This document shows positions 43,381 through 51,104 of a DNA stretch of 64,000 nt, in pieces; positions within the stretch are counted from its first letter, which is position 1, and every line of letters starts with the position of its first letter. Position numbers and translations under genes: made by a program. Origin of the DNA: Christensenella sp. UBA7703 (GTDB taxonomy: Bacteria; Bacillota; Clostridia; Christensenellales; CAG-138). The stretch covers positions 18,859 through 82,858 of the forward strand of contig DLGD01000038.1 in assembly GCA_002482505.1 (NCBI GenBank). The letters are read 5' to 3'. The notes under the pieces are model-generated. The model saw nothing but the letters and a program-made list of their open reading frames with translations, was not told the DNA's origin and ran no database searches.

Positions 43381-44357
43381 GCGCCGCTTCCAACTCCTTC
43401 TTCCAGTGCGCCGCTGCTGACCAAATGCATCAGCACGCTTGTAATCCTGCTGTCAAACTGATGCGAGAGGGAGGCGAGTTCCTCCGCTGCCTGCGTATAG
43501 GTTTTGACCACATTATAGCCGCGGTCGCTTGTCATCGCATCGAATACATCCGCCACGGCGACGATCTGTGAGGAGAGGCTGATGTCCTCCGATCGAAGTC
43601 CGCGCGGATATCCGCTGCCATCGAGCCGCTCATGATGGTTTCGCGCAATCTCCGCGATCTGCTCGCCGAAGTTTGGCAAAAGCATCCGCCCGCTGTCGAT
43701 TGGGTGGCGGAGGATATAGCGCATTTCCGCCTGCTCCAGTTTGTCCGGCTTTTGCAAAATCTCCGTGGGAACAAAGCATTTGCCAACGTCGTGAAACAGC
43801 GCGGCAAACGCAAGATCGTCCCGCGGGATATCCGGTCCGCGATCCTGCATTGCATCATAGAGTGCGAGAGAATATTGCAAAACGGCTTTGCTATGACGGG
43901 ATGTGTAATGGTCTTTTTCGTTGATGCGCGTCAGCAGCTCTTGCAAGCTGTCGTTTACATGGGTCACTGCCTCAAATGCCGGGCAGTTGGTCACATAGAG
44001 AATTTCCGCATCGCCGTGCATCTTCACGGGGACATCCCGTTTCAGGCCGGAGACGATAAACGAATCTCCCGCGCCGAGGGAAACAAGCCCGTCGTCCATC
44101 GCCAGATCGACTCCTCCGGCATGGATAAAGAAATACTCACTTGCGTTCGGGTCACTTGCCGGAAACAGCCAGACAACAGACTCACCGTTGATGCGATGCA
44201 AGATCACTTCCAAATCCCCCTGCTTGGTTAACAGCTGGGTACTTGGCTCATTTCCCGCGGCAGATTCTTCCGCGGCGGCTCTTCGGTTAAACTGTATTCC
44301 TTCCATTCCAACACCGGCAGCTTCCAGCCGCTTGACGGCAGTCCTTAACAGGGGCAA
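43377..44357 (-). CDS. Cupin/HD-GYP domain phosphodiesterase
   Basis: 326-residue protein: an N-terminal cupin-like sensory fold (about 45-130, with SEYFFIHAGG and LVSLGAGDSFIVSG) joined to a complete HD-GYP domain (about 145-326). HD is at 189-190 in FHDVGK, and HHERLDGSGYPRG at 241-253 is the full HHExxDxxGYP signature; metal residues in RHPIDSGRML and VADVFDAMTSDRGY are intact. Predicted to hydrolyse c-di-GMP to pGpG/GMP. The start is a TTG at 44357 with GGAG upstream, overlapping the MNT gene by 13 bases; an ATG at 44306 is possible. The operon leader is a c-di-GMP riboswitch. Confidence 0.9.
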   Translation of the reverse strand: MPLLRTAVKRLEAAGVGMEGIQFNRRAAAEESAAGNEPSTQLLTKQGDLEVILHRINGESVVWLFPASDPNASEYFFIHAGGVDLAMDDGLVSLGAGDSFIVSGLKRDVPVKMHGDAEILYVTNCPAFEAVTHVNDSLQELLTRINEKDHYTSRHSKAVLQYSLALYDAMQDRGPDIPRDDLAFAALFHDVGKCFVPTEILQKPDKLEQAEMRYILRHPIDSGRMLLPNFGEQIAEIARNHHERLDGSGYPRGLRSEDISLSSQIVAVADVFDAMTSDRGYNVVKTYTQAAEELASLSHQFDSRITSVLMHLVSSGALEEGVGSGA

Positions 44358-44686
44358 AGCTCCACTCCGTACGCCTCAATTTCTTCTATAATACCACATG
44401 GCGTAGCTAATTCATAGGTGTGAAACGGCTGAACTTGAATATCGATACTCGAATTCACGCAAATGCGCGCAAGCTGACGGTATTGCCGCAGCAAGCGCGC
44501 ATCCTGACTTGTAAAAAACACAGCTAGATCGACATCGCTGTCGCATTCCGCACAGCCCTTTGCATAGGAGCCGAATAACACGATTTTGTCCACGCCCGAA
44601 AGGGAGATGATTGCACGGCAGATTTCACGCATCTGCGCGGCATGTACACCAAATATCCGTTCGAAGTCATGGCTCTGCTCGATCAT
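44345..44686 (-). CDS. MNT-type nucleotidyltransferase
   Basis: 113-residue minimal nucleotidyltransferase. GS at 39-40 and D51-V-D53 (GSYAKGCAECDSDVDLAVF) form the GS-x10-D-x-D active site, so it should be catalytically competent. In known MNT/HEPN pairs the MNT protein AMPylates and neutralises its HEPN partner; here the HEPN gene is present but one gene further on. GGGAG precedes the ATG at 44686. The 3' end overlaps the HD-GYP gene. Confidence 0.9.
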   Translation of the reverse strand: MIEQSHDFERIFGVHAAQMREICRAIISLSGVDKIVLFGSYAKGCAECDSDVDLAVFFTSQDARLLRQYRQLARICVNSSIDIQVQPFHTYELATPCGIIEEIEAYGVELCPC

Positions 44687-44722
44687 TTCCGCTCCCTGTT
44701 TCGCCGCGCGTTTCCGCAAGCG

Positions 44723-45103
44723 TTATAGCGGGATGACGCGAAGCGGGTCGACCAGCACATACTGCCCGTCAATATAATAGGTAGTATACTCGCAAACAAC
44801 AACCGCGCCAATAGAATTTGCGTAGGAAAAGACCGGGGCTACGATTGTGTCAACGGTTTTGAGAAGCCATTGCACGTCGTTCCAGGGTGTCAGCTGCGCA
44901 AACTTGACCGCGATCTCGATCTGACGGTTTGCCGCATCAACCATGCGCTCAAGCAGGTTGAATTGTGCCGCGGTGTAGCGCGCGTACCGAATTGAAACCG
45001 CGCTGACAGGAGAAGCGTCGTTGCCCTGCGCATTTGCAATACCCGGAACCATCATGACGAGCAGCAGAACGCAAATCAGGAGTGCCATCCATCTTTTTTT
45101 CAT
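44723..45103 (-). CDS. Small secreted protein of unknown function
   Basis: 126-residue protein with a clear signal peptide (MKKRWMALLICVLLLVMMVP, cleavage after GIANA). The mature part is about 100 residues with a helical middle (YTAAQFNLLERMVDAANRQI) and a beta-rich end (VVCEYTTYYIDGQYVLVDPL). No domain recognised and no cell-wall or lipid anchor. GGAGGGG (45118-45112) precedes the ATG. First gene after the c-di-GMP riboswitch and 36 bases ahead of the MNT gene, so its expression should follow c-di-GMP levels. Confidence 0.8.
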   Translation of the reverse strand: MKKRWMALLICVLLLVMMVPGIANAQGNDASPVSAVSIRYARYTAAQFNLLERMVDAANRQIEIAVKFAQLTPWNDVQWLLKTVDTIVAPVFSYANSIGAVVVCEYTTYYIDGQYVLVDPLRVIPL

Positions 45104-45160
45104 ACAATTTCCCCTCCGAAACGATTTTTTTGTTTCGATTTGGAGTTCCCAGCGACGAAG

Positions 45161-45199
45161 CAATAAAAAGACAGCCTGCCTATTCATTGCCAAGCTGCC
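45161..45199 (-). terminator. Intrinsic terminator of the riboswitch expression platform
   Basis: Minus strand: GGCAGCTTG (45199-45191) pairs with CAGGCTGTC (45178-45170, two G-U pairs), followed by TTTTTATTG. It lies between the c-di-GMP aptamer and the first gene. TTGGCAAT inside it could instead pair with GTTGCCGA at the aptamer's 3' edge, giving an antiterminator. Confidence 0.8.
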
Positions 45200-45245
45200 A
45201 AAAATCGTCTTCCCCGCCCGTATGAAAAAATGCGGTAGGATACTC

Positions 45246-45336
45246 AATTCGGCAACTGGCTACCATCGGCTCGATCTCTCTCGCCATTAGGCCCTTTAGC
45301 TTTGCGTCGCCCGCTTTCACGGGTTTTGCCTTTTTC
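45246..45336 (-). promoter_or_regulatory. Cyclic di-GMP-I (GEMM) riboswitch aptamer
   Basis: On the minus strand the conserved parts appear in order: GGCAA (45330-45326, P1), ACCCGTGAAAGCGGG with its GAAA tetraloop, GACGCAAAGCTA, GGGCCTAATGGC, and ATGGTAGCCAG followed by TTGCC (45255-45251, P1 closing strand). This is the GEMM-I consensus almost base for base, including the tetraloop, the GCAAAGC core and the AUGGUAGCCAG segment. It heads the operon of the secreted protein, MNT, HD-GYP and HEPN genes. Confidence 0.95.
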
Positions 45337-45363
45337 GTGGGAGTGGCTCCTAAACCTGCAACC

Positions 45364-45392
45364 AAATTATCACATATTTATTACAATGTCAA
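45364..45392 (-). promoter_or_regulatory. Promoter of the riboswitch-led operon
   Basis: Minus strand: TTGACA (45392-45387), 17-base spacer, TAATTT (45369-45364). The start at about 45357 places the whole aptamer in the transcript and gives a leader of about 250 bases. Confidence 0.75.
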
Positions 45393-45587
45393 TAGTCATT
45401 ATGTGTACTATTTGTAATTTATTTTTGCCGCATGTGAAAAATGCTGCTGTATTTCGTCACTTTTCAGCATTCTTGTGCGGTTTTTGTTACACGCTTGTCA
45501 AAACGCGCGCCGCTAATCTGTTACATCGTATGACAACGGCAGTCAAAACTGAACCATAAGTTCTTTTCGTGAAACATGTGCGCGTGG

Positions 45588-45593
45588 TATACT
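45588..45593 (+). promoter_or_regulatory. -10 box of the GH3 gene
   Basis: TATACT 26 bases before the ATG at 45619; no convincing -35 box at 16-18 bases upstream. The stretch between this and the riboswitch promoter (45400-45587) shows no gene. Confidence 0.5.
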
Positions 45594-45618
45594 GTCATCA
45601 GAAATCAGGAGGTGCGGT

Positions 45619-48021
45619 ATGGAACAACACGATTCGGTCAAACAGCTCGTCTCTCAAATGACGCTTTCCGAGAAGGCAAGCCTGCTCTCCGGCGCGGACA
45701 AATGGCGCACAAAAGCAATCCCACGCCTGGGCCTTCCCGCCGTAACGGTATCCGATGGGCCGCATGGCCTGAGAAAAGAGGTCGTCGACCCGGAGAAAGG
45801 GCTGTATACAGTCCGCTCTACCTGCTTTCCGGCGGCTTGCGCCACCGCTTGTTCGTTTGACCGCACGCTTTTGCGGCGCGTCGGCATCGCGCTTGCCGAA
45901 GAGTGCCGCGCGGAGGATGTAGATGTTCTGCTCGGCCCGGGGCTCAACTGCAAACGCAGCCCGCTTTGCGGCCGTAATTTTGAATATTTCAGCGAAGACC
46001 CCGTGGTCTCCGGTGAACTGGCCGCGGCCTACATCGAAGGCGTGCAAAGCCTCGGCGTTGGCACATCGATGAAGCATTTCGCGCTCAACAATCAGGAATA
46101 CCGCAGGCTGACCATCGACGCGGTAGTAGATGAACGGGCGATGTTTGAACTGTACCTTTCCTCCTTTGAGCGTGTGCTGAAGAAGGTGCAACCCTGGACG
46201 GTGATGTGTTCTTACAATCGTGTGAGGGGCATCAACGCCAGCGACAACAAGTGGCTCTTAAGCGATGTTTTGCGCACGAAATTTGGTTTCAGCGGGCTGG
46301 TGGTGTCCGACTGGGGAGCCGTTCATGATCGCGTTTCGGGTGTTTCGGCAGGTCTTGATCTGGAGATGCCGTTCGTCGGCCCATACCATGATAAGCAGAT
46401 TGAACAGGCAGTCGCTTCCGGCAAGCTTACGGAAGCCGAGGTAGACCGCTGTGTTTCCCGCGTTCTCGCGCTGGCTGAACGCGCAAAATCGCGCGTGCAT
46501 ACGCCGTTTGACGCACAAGCGCACCATGCGCTTGCGCGCGAGGCGGCCGCACAGTCCGCGGTTCTGTTGAAGAACGAAAATGCGCTTCTTCCACTTTCCA
46601 TTGATACACGCGTTGCTGTCCTCGGGGCGTTTGCAAACGCCCCGCGCTATCAGGGGGCGGGCAGCAGCAAAGTTCAGCCGCTTATCATCGACTCCCCGCT
46701 GGAAGAGCTGGAAAAACGCGGTTTTGACGTAAGTTATGCAAAGGGCTATCGCGAGGAAAGCGATACGCCGGACGAGGCTCTGATGGCTCAAGCTTGTGAT
46801 CTTGCCCGCGAAAAAGACACGGTGCTGATCTTCGCTGGGTTGCCGGATCGCTACGAATCGGAAGGCTTTGATCGCGAATCCCTCGCCATGCCGAAAAATC
46901 AGACGGCTCTGATTCTGCGCGTTGCCGCCGTGAACCCGCATGTTGCGGTTATGCTCGCCTGCGGTTCGGTGGTCGATTTGAGCTGGGCGGATTCCGTCGC
47001 GTCAATCCTGCTCCTGCACCTCGGCGGCGAGGCGGTCGGAGGCGCAATTGCCGATCTGGTGTCGGGCGCCGTGAACCCGTCCGGCAAGCTCACCGAAAGC
47101 TGGCCGATGCAGCTTTGCGACGTACCGAGCCATGCCTATTTCCCCGGTTACACGCGCACGGTGGAGTACCGTGAGAGTATCTTCGTCGGCTATCGCTATT
47201 ATGACACAGCAAAGATGCCTGTCCGTTATCCCTTCGGGCATGGGCTTTCGTATGCTTCTTTTTCCTATTCCAATCTTCGTATGAACGCGCCGCACCTGAA
47301 CGCGGGTGAAACGCTGGAAATCACCCTCGACGTGGCCAACACGGGCAGCGTCCCCGGCGCGGAAGTCGTGCAGCTGTATGTGTCCCATCGATCGGATGTG
47401 ATGGCGACGGCCGAGCAGGAACTCAAAGGGTTCGAGAAGGTTTCTTTGCAGCCGGGTGAAACAAAATCCGTCTCGTTTTCACTCACGCGGCGAGATTTGT
47501 GCTATTATGATGTGGTTGCTCAGGATTGGCGCGTCGAAGGCGGCACTTATGAAATTCGCCTAGCCGCCTCCAGCCGGGATATCCGCCTCCGCACGCTGAT
47601 CGAAGCCACGCCGGATGCGGACGCACATGTGCCGGATCTTCGCGAAACAGCCCCGTGCTATTATGACCTTTCCAACGGAATCCGCGTGCCGGACAGTGCA
47701 TTTGCCGCCGTTCTTGGTCATGCAATTCCGGCGCGTGAGCGGCAAAAGGGCGAAAAGCACACGCTGAACGTCACCCTCAGTGAAGTGAAGCACACGCTGC
47801 TTGGCGGGTTGCTCGCGTTTATCGGGCGCAAGGTTGCCATGTCCGCCATGGCGACCAATGAGGTCGACCTGAGCATAATCGACCACATTCTGTATACGAC
47901 CCCGTTGCGCTTAATGAGCTCGGAATCCGATATCTCTCCCCAACAGATCGAGGGGATTGTGCACCTGCTCAACCATGAACCAATCAAAGGGCTCAAAGCA
48001 CTTTTGAGTAAGGGTCGGTAA
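45619..48021 (+). CDS. Glycoside hydrolase family 3 beta-glucosidase
   Basis: 800-residue cytoplasmic enzyme (no signal peptide). The GH3 barrel with the catalytic Asp in SGLVVSDWGAVHD (about residue 230), the second alpha/beta domain (AQSAVLLKNENALLPL, then GLPDRYESEGFDRESLAMPK), and a fibronectin-III-like domain (GAEVVQLYVSHRSDVMATAE) are in the usual order. The C-terminal 120 residues after about 680 are an extra helical extension seen in some clostridial members. GGAGGT precedes the ATG. It probably cleaves short beta-glucosides imported into the cell; a sugar kinase follows. Confidence 0.95.
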   Translation: MEQHDSVKQLVSQMTLSEKASLLSGADKWRTKAIPRLGLPAVTVSDGPHGLRKEVVDPEKGLYTVRSTCFPAACATACSFDRTLLRRVGIALAEECRAEDVDVLLGPGLNCKRSPLCGRNFEYFSEDPVVSGELAAAYIEGVQSLGVGTSMKHFALNNQEYRRLTIDAVVDERAMFELYLSSFERVLKKVQPWTVMCSYNRVRGINASDNKWLLSDVLRTKFGFSGLVVSDWGAVHDRVSGVSAGLDLEMPFVGPYHDKQIEQAVASGKLTEAEVDRCVSRVLALAERAKSRVHTPFDAQAHHALAREAAAQSAVLLKNENALLPLSIDTRVAVLGAFANAPRYQGAGSSKVQPLIIDSPLEELEKRGFDVSYAKGYREESDTPDEALMAQACDLAREKDTVLIFAGLPDRYESEGFDRESLAMPKNQTALILRVAAVNPHVAVMLACGSVVDLSWADSVASILLLHLGGEAVGGAIADLVSGAVNPSGKLTESWPMQLCDVPSHAYFPGYTRTVEYRESIFVGYRYYDTAKMPVRYPFGHGLSYASFSYSNLRMNAPHLNAGETLEITLDVANTGSVPGAEVVQLYVSHRSDVMATAEQELKGFEKVSLQPGETKSVSFSLTRRDLCYYDVVAQDWRVEGGTYEIRLAASSRDIRLRTLIEATPDADAHVPDLRETAPCYYDLSNGIRVPDSAFAAVLGHAIPARERQKGEKHTLNVTLSEVKHTLLGGLLAFIGRKVAMSAMATNEVDLSIIDHILYTTPLRLMSSESDISPQQIEGIVHLLNHEPIKGLKALLSKGR

Positions 48022-48106
48022 TATAGCTTTCCCATTTTGCAAACACTTTTGTGCGCGCGAAGAATTCCCGTTTTCATCAAACAAATTATCGGAGGAATCA
48101 TTCGGC

Positions 48107-49162
48107 ATGCATCCCGTGCTTTCTCGTTTCGCGCTTTCCGGCGCGCCCGTCTCCAGCGAACCCTATGGCAGCGGGCACATCAACGGCACACAGCTTGTTG
48201 TCTGTGATAGCGGGCGGCGCTATATTCTCCAGCAGATCAACACAAACGTATTTCGCGAGCCGGAGAAGCTGATGCGCAATATCGAGCTGGTTACGGCGCA
48301 CCTGCGCACAAAGGTTACAGACCCGCGCGGGGTTCTTTGTCTCGTGCCTGCATTCGACGGAAAGAGCTTCGCGGTGGAGAACGGCGAATACTGGCGCATA
48401 TACGAGCTTGTGGAAGGCAGCGTTTGTTATCAGAGCGCGGATGCAGCGCTTTTTTATGAGAGCGCGGTGGCGTTTGGCCGCTTTCAAAACCAACTTTCAG
48501 ACTTCCCTGCGGATGCCCTTGTGGAGACCATTTTGCAGTTTCACGATACCCCCGCGCGATATCTCACCTTTCACCGCTCGGTTTCGCAAAACGTCGCAAA
48601 ACGCAAAGGGCAGGTCTCACGCGAGATCGATTTTGTTCTGGAGCGGGAGAGTTTTTCGCATACGCTGATGGACCTGCAAGCGGCGGGGGAACTTCCGCTT
48701 CGGGTCACGCACAACGACACAAAGATCAATAATGTGCTCTTCGATGAGAAGACCAACAAAGCGCTGTGTGTGATCGATCTTGACACTGTCATGCCCGGGC
48801 TTTCCGTCAACGATTTTGGGGACGCGATTCGTTTTGGCGCATCTACCGCTACCGAGGACGAGCGGGATTTATCAAACGTACATTTTGATCTTGAATTATA
48901 TAAGACATATGTGAAAGGCTATCTTTCCACCTGCGGTCAGAGCCTGACAAAAATGGAAAAAGCTATGCTGCCCACCGGGGCGAAGATGATGACGCTAGAG
49001 TGTGGCATGCGCTTTCTTGCGGATCATCTCGCAGGGGATGTCTATTTTCACGTTTCGCGCGAAGGGCAGAATCTCGACCGTGCGCGTACCCAGTTTCGGC
49101 TTGTGGAAGAGATGGAAAAAAGCTGGGGGCAGATGCACATAGTTGTTGAACAAACGCACTAA
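48107..49162 (+). CDS. APH-fold sugar kinase, N-acetylhexosamine 1-kinase-like
   Basis: 351-residue aminoglycoside-phosphotransferase-fold kinase. EPYGSGHINGTQLVVCDSG matches the glycine-rich start of NahK-type kinases; THNDTKINNVLFDE is the catalytic loop, and CVIDLDTVMPGLSVNDFGDA the metal-binding D-x-D. NahK phosphorylates N-acetylhexosamines at C1 in host-glycan salvage. Located 85 bases behind the beta-glucosidase with GGAGGA before its ATG, so the pair probably processes a disaccharide together; the exact sugar is unproven. Confidence 0.85.
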   Translation: MHPVLSRFALSGAPVSSEPYGSGHINGTQLVVCDSGRRYILQQINTNVFREPEKLMRNIELVTAHLRTKVTDPRGVLCLVPAFDGKSFAVENGEYWRIYELVEGSVCYQSADAALFYESAVAFGRFQNQLSDFPADALVETILQFHDTPARYLTFHRSVSQNVAKRKGQVSREIDFVLERESFSHTLMDLQAAGELPLRVTHNDTKINNVLFDEKTNKALCVIDLDTVMPGLSVNDFGDAIRFGASTATEDERDLSNVHFDLELYKTYVKGYLSTCGQSLTKMEKAMLPTGAKMMTLECGMRFLADHLAGDVYFHVSREGQNLDRARTQFRLVEEMEKSWGQMHIVVEQTH

Positions 49163-49229
49163 ACTATCATCTTTATTGCAATTGTAATCCATATTTTTTC
49201 CTGCAACAGGTCAATTCTCATACAACACA

Positions 49230-49260
49230 AAGCCCGATTTCCTTCGCTGAAACCGGGCTT
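49230..49260. terminator. Terminator between convergent genes
   Basis: AAGCCCGATTTC pairs with GAAACCGGGCTT (one mismatch) around a 7-base loop, between the kinase (plus) and the CNNM gene (minus). T-runs are short on both sides. Confidence 0.65.
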
Positions 49261-49293
49261 ATGTTTGATTTGTTCTTTGTAGAACCGTATCGT

Positions 49294-50631
49294 TTATTTT
49301 GTCGTTTCGCTGTTGGCGGATTCTTGCTGCAGCAGGGAAATCTCCGCGCGCTCAATCCCGTGGTTCTTCATCTCCTGCACCTCGATATGCAGGCAAGCGG
49401 CATCCACCGAAAACTCGGTGCCATCCTCCGGAATCTCATTGAGCACGCTAAACACCAGCCCATTGAGCGTATCAAACTCATCTACCGGCAACGGGTAGCC
49501 AATCGCCTCAGAGATATCCTCCAGCGGGACCGACCCGTGCGTACGCCAAACGCCATCCGCAACGGTCGTGATGATTTGCTCCTCGCCGTCCTCTTCCTCG
49601 TCGATGTCGCCCACGATCACCTCAATGAGGTCATTCATGGTCACGATGCCGCACATACCGCCATATTCGTCCATCACCACCGAGAAGTGATTGCGGCTGC
49701 GCTTCATATCGAGGAATAAATCGTCCGCCTTGATCGACTCCGGCACAAAGCGCGGCGGCTGTACCGCCTCTTGCAGGACGCTCTCCCGCGTGTGGTCGTT
49801 CAAGCGAAAATACGTCTTCGCGTCGAGAATCCCGACCACGTCATCCGAGCTGTCCTTGCAGATCGGATAAAACGAATGTCGCGTGCTGTGGATTGTCTCC
49901 GCCCAGTCCTCGTCGCTCTCATCCAACCAGAGAATATCCACCTGCGTGCGGTGCGTGAGAATATCCTCCGCCGAAACATTGTCAAACTCAAACACATTAT
50001 GGATCATTTCTTTTTCGGTGGCTTCGATGGTTCCTTTCTCGGAGCCAACGTCCACCATCATGCGAATTTCTTCCTCGGTGACTTCCTCGTCCTCCGCGTT
50101 GGGATCAACGCCGAGTAAGCGCAGGATGCCGTTTGTCGACACGGTAAGTAACCAAACAAGCGGCGCAAAAGCTTTTGCCACGCCGTTGATCATTCCTGCC
50201 ATGCCGAGCGCCAGCTTCTCCGCGTTCTTCATCGCGACGCGCTTTGGCACAAGTTCGCCAAAGACGAGCGTAAAAAACGTTAGAATCAGCGTGATGAGCA
50301 GCACCGAGATGGTATTGATCGTCGCGGCAGGAATCTCGGTGCCGCCCGCGGTGAGCGCGGTCGTGATGCGTTTTGCGAAGTTATCCGCAGCAAACGCGCT
50401 GCCCAAGAAGCCGGATAGCGTGATTGCAACCTGAATCGTCGCGAGAAACCGCGCAGGTTGACTCGTAAGGCGCGCAAGCTTGATCGCGCGCTTGTCTCCT
50501 TCGGAGGCGAGCTTCGCGAGCTTCGCATCGTTCATCGTAATGACGGCAATCTCCGCACAAGCGAAGACTGCATTGAGCGAAATTAGGACTAACTGTAGAA
50601 TAATTTGCCAGAATAAGGGATCGTTACCCAT
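49294..50631 (-). CDS. CNNM/HlyC-CorC family transporter
   Basis: 445-residue membrane protein of the hemolysin-C/CorC family, linked to Mg2+ (or other divalent ion) efflux and homeostasis. A DUF21 domain with four hydrophobic segments (about 5-190; FACAEIAVITMNDAKLAKLA, PARFLATIQVAITLSGFLGS) is followed by a CBS pair (EMIHNVFEFDNVSAEDILTH, then SVVMDEYGGMCGIVTMNDLI) and a C-terminal CorC domain. The ATG at 50631 has GGAG upstream. It is preceded by a leader of about 250 bases with its own terminator, which points to RNA-level control. Confidence 0.93.
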   Translation of the reverse strand: MGNDPLFWQIILQLVLISLNAVFACAEIAVITMNDAKLAKLASEGDKRAIKLARLTSQPARFLATIQVAITLSGFLGSAFAADNFAKRITTALTAGGTEIPAATINTISVLLITLILTFFTLVFGELVPKRVAMKNAEKLALGMAGMINGVAKAFAPLVWLLTVSTNGILRLLGVDPNAEDEEVTEEEIRMMVDVGSEKGTIEATEKEMIHNVFEFDNVSAEDILTHRTQVDILWLDESDEDWAETIHSTRHSFYPICKDSSDDVVGILDAKTYFRLNDHTRESVLQEAVQPPRFVPESIKADDLFLDMKRSRNHFSVVMDEYGGMCGIVTMNDLIEVIVGDIDEEEDGEEQIITTVADGVWRTHGSVPLEDISEAIGYPLPVDEFDTLNGLVFSVLNEIPEDGTEFSVDAACLHIEVQEMKNHGIERAEISLLQQESANSETTK

Positions 50632-50889
50632 TTTTATACTCCGTATTGATCTTGTCGAAAACTGTATCTTGCGCCCCGGGTTATCGCGACGCAATTATAA
50701 AAAGAAAGAAGCATTTTTTCTGTTCCATGGTTTCTCTGCCAAGAAATAGAAAAAACATAACCTGTGCTCATTTTCTCAACAGAGACAGATTATGTGCTTC
50801 AAAAAATATCCGGTCATGCGGTTAGGGTTGTGGTCGCCGGTACTGTCGCTCTCTTCGTCGCTCATAGCTTTCCTCTCGTGGTCATATAT
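50632..50889 (-). promoter_or_regulatory. Long 5' leader of the CNNM gene, candidate riboswitch of unidentified class
   Basis: The transcript predicted from the promoter at 50896-50924 runs about 255 bases before the ATG. Its first 95 bases (50889-50795) are purine-rich and potentially structured (AGAGGAAAGCTATGAGCGAC, then CCGG pairing with CCGG further on), then comes an intrinsic terminator (50794-50750). That architecture is typical of transcription-terminating riboswitches. I could not match the sequence to M-box, yybP-ykoY, ydaO, T-box or other consensus sequences I know. Confidence 0.6.
50750..50794 (-). terminator. Attenuator terminator in the CNNM leader
   Basis: Minus strand: CATAATCTGT (50794-50785) pairs with ACAGGTTATG (50765-50756, one T-G pair), followed by TTTTTTC. 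It lies more than 110 bases before the start codon, inside the leader. Confidence 0.82.
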
Positions 50890-50895
50890 AGATTG

Positions 50896-50924
50896 AGTAT
50901 ACCGACACATGCAGAAATTGTCAA
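50896..50924 (-). promoter_or_regulatory. CNNM leader promoter
   Basis: Minus strand: TTGACA (50924-50919), 17-base spacer, TATACT (50901-50896). Confidence 0.82.
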
Positions 50925-51028
50925 TGTTTCGGGGGAATTCTGCGCGCGCAGTCAGGTGATTTGTGCGCTGTCATTCCCACGTCTTCTCCTGCTTTCCGCA
51001 TCTGTGGTTCCTCAATTGTGACAGTTCG

Positions 51029-51057
51029 TTGACAATTTGTTGAGAAACGTTTATATT
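51029..51057 (+). promoter_or_regulatory. Promoter of the acyltransferase/acyl-CoA ligase operon
   Basis: TTGACA (51029-51034), 17-base spacer, TATATT (51052-51057). TTGTGACAG just upstream and TTGACAA in the -35 box form a loose repeat that might bind a regulator. Confidence 0.75.
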
Positions 51058-51104
51058 TTAGACATTATTTGCACTCATACTTCAAGATTGGAATGGAATT
51101 GAAC

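Noticed and set aside
45180..45365. 61-codon minus-strand frame over the riboswitch
   Set aside because: It coincides with the c-di-GMP aptamer and terminator; base conservation there is explained by RNA structure.
50795..50889. Mg2+ M-box or Mn2+ yybP-ykoY riboswitch upstream of the CNNM gene
   Set aside because: Neither the M-box core nor the yybP-ykoY GGGGAGUA-type core is present in the leader.
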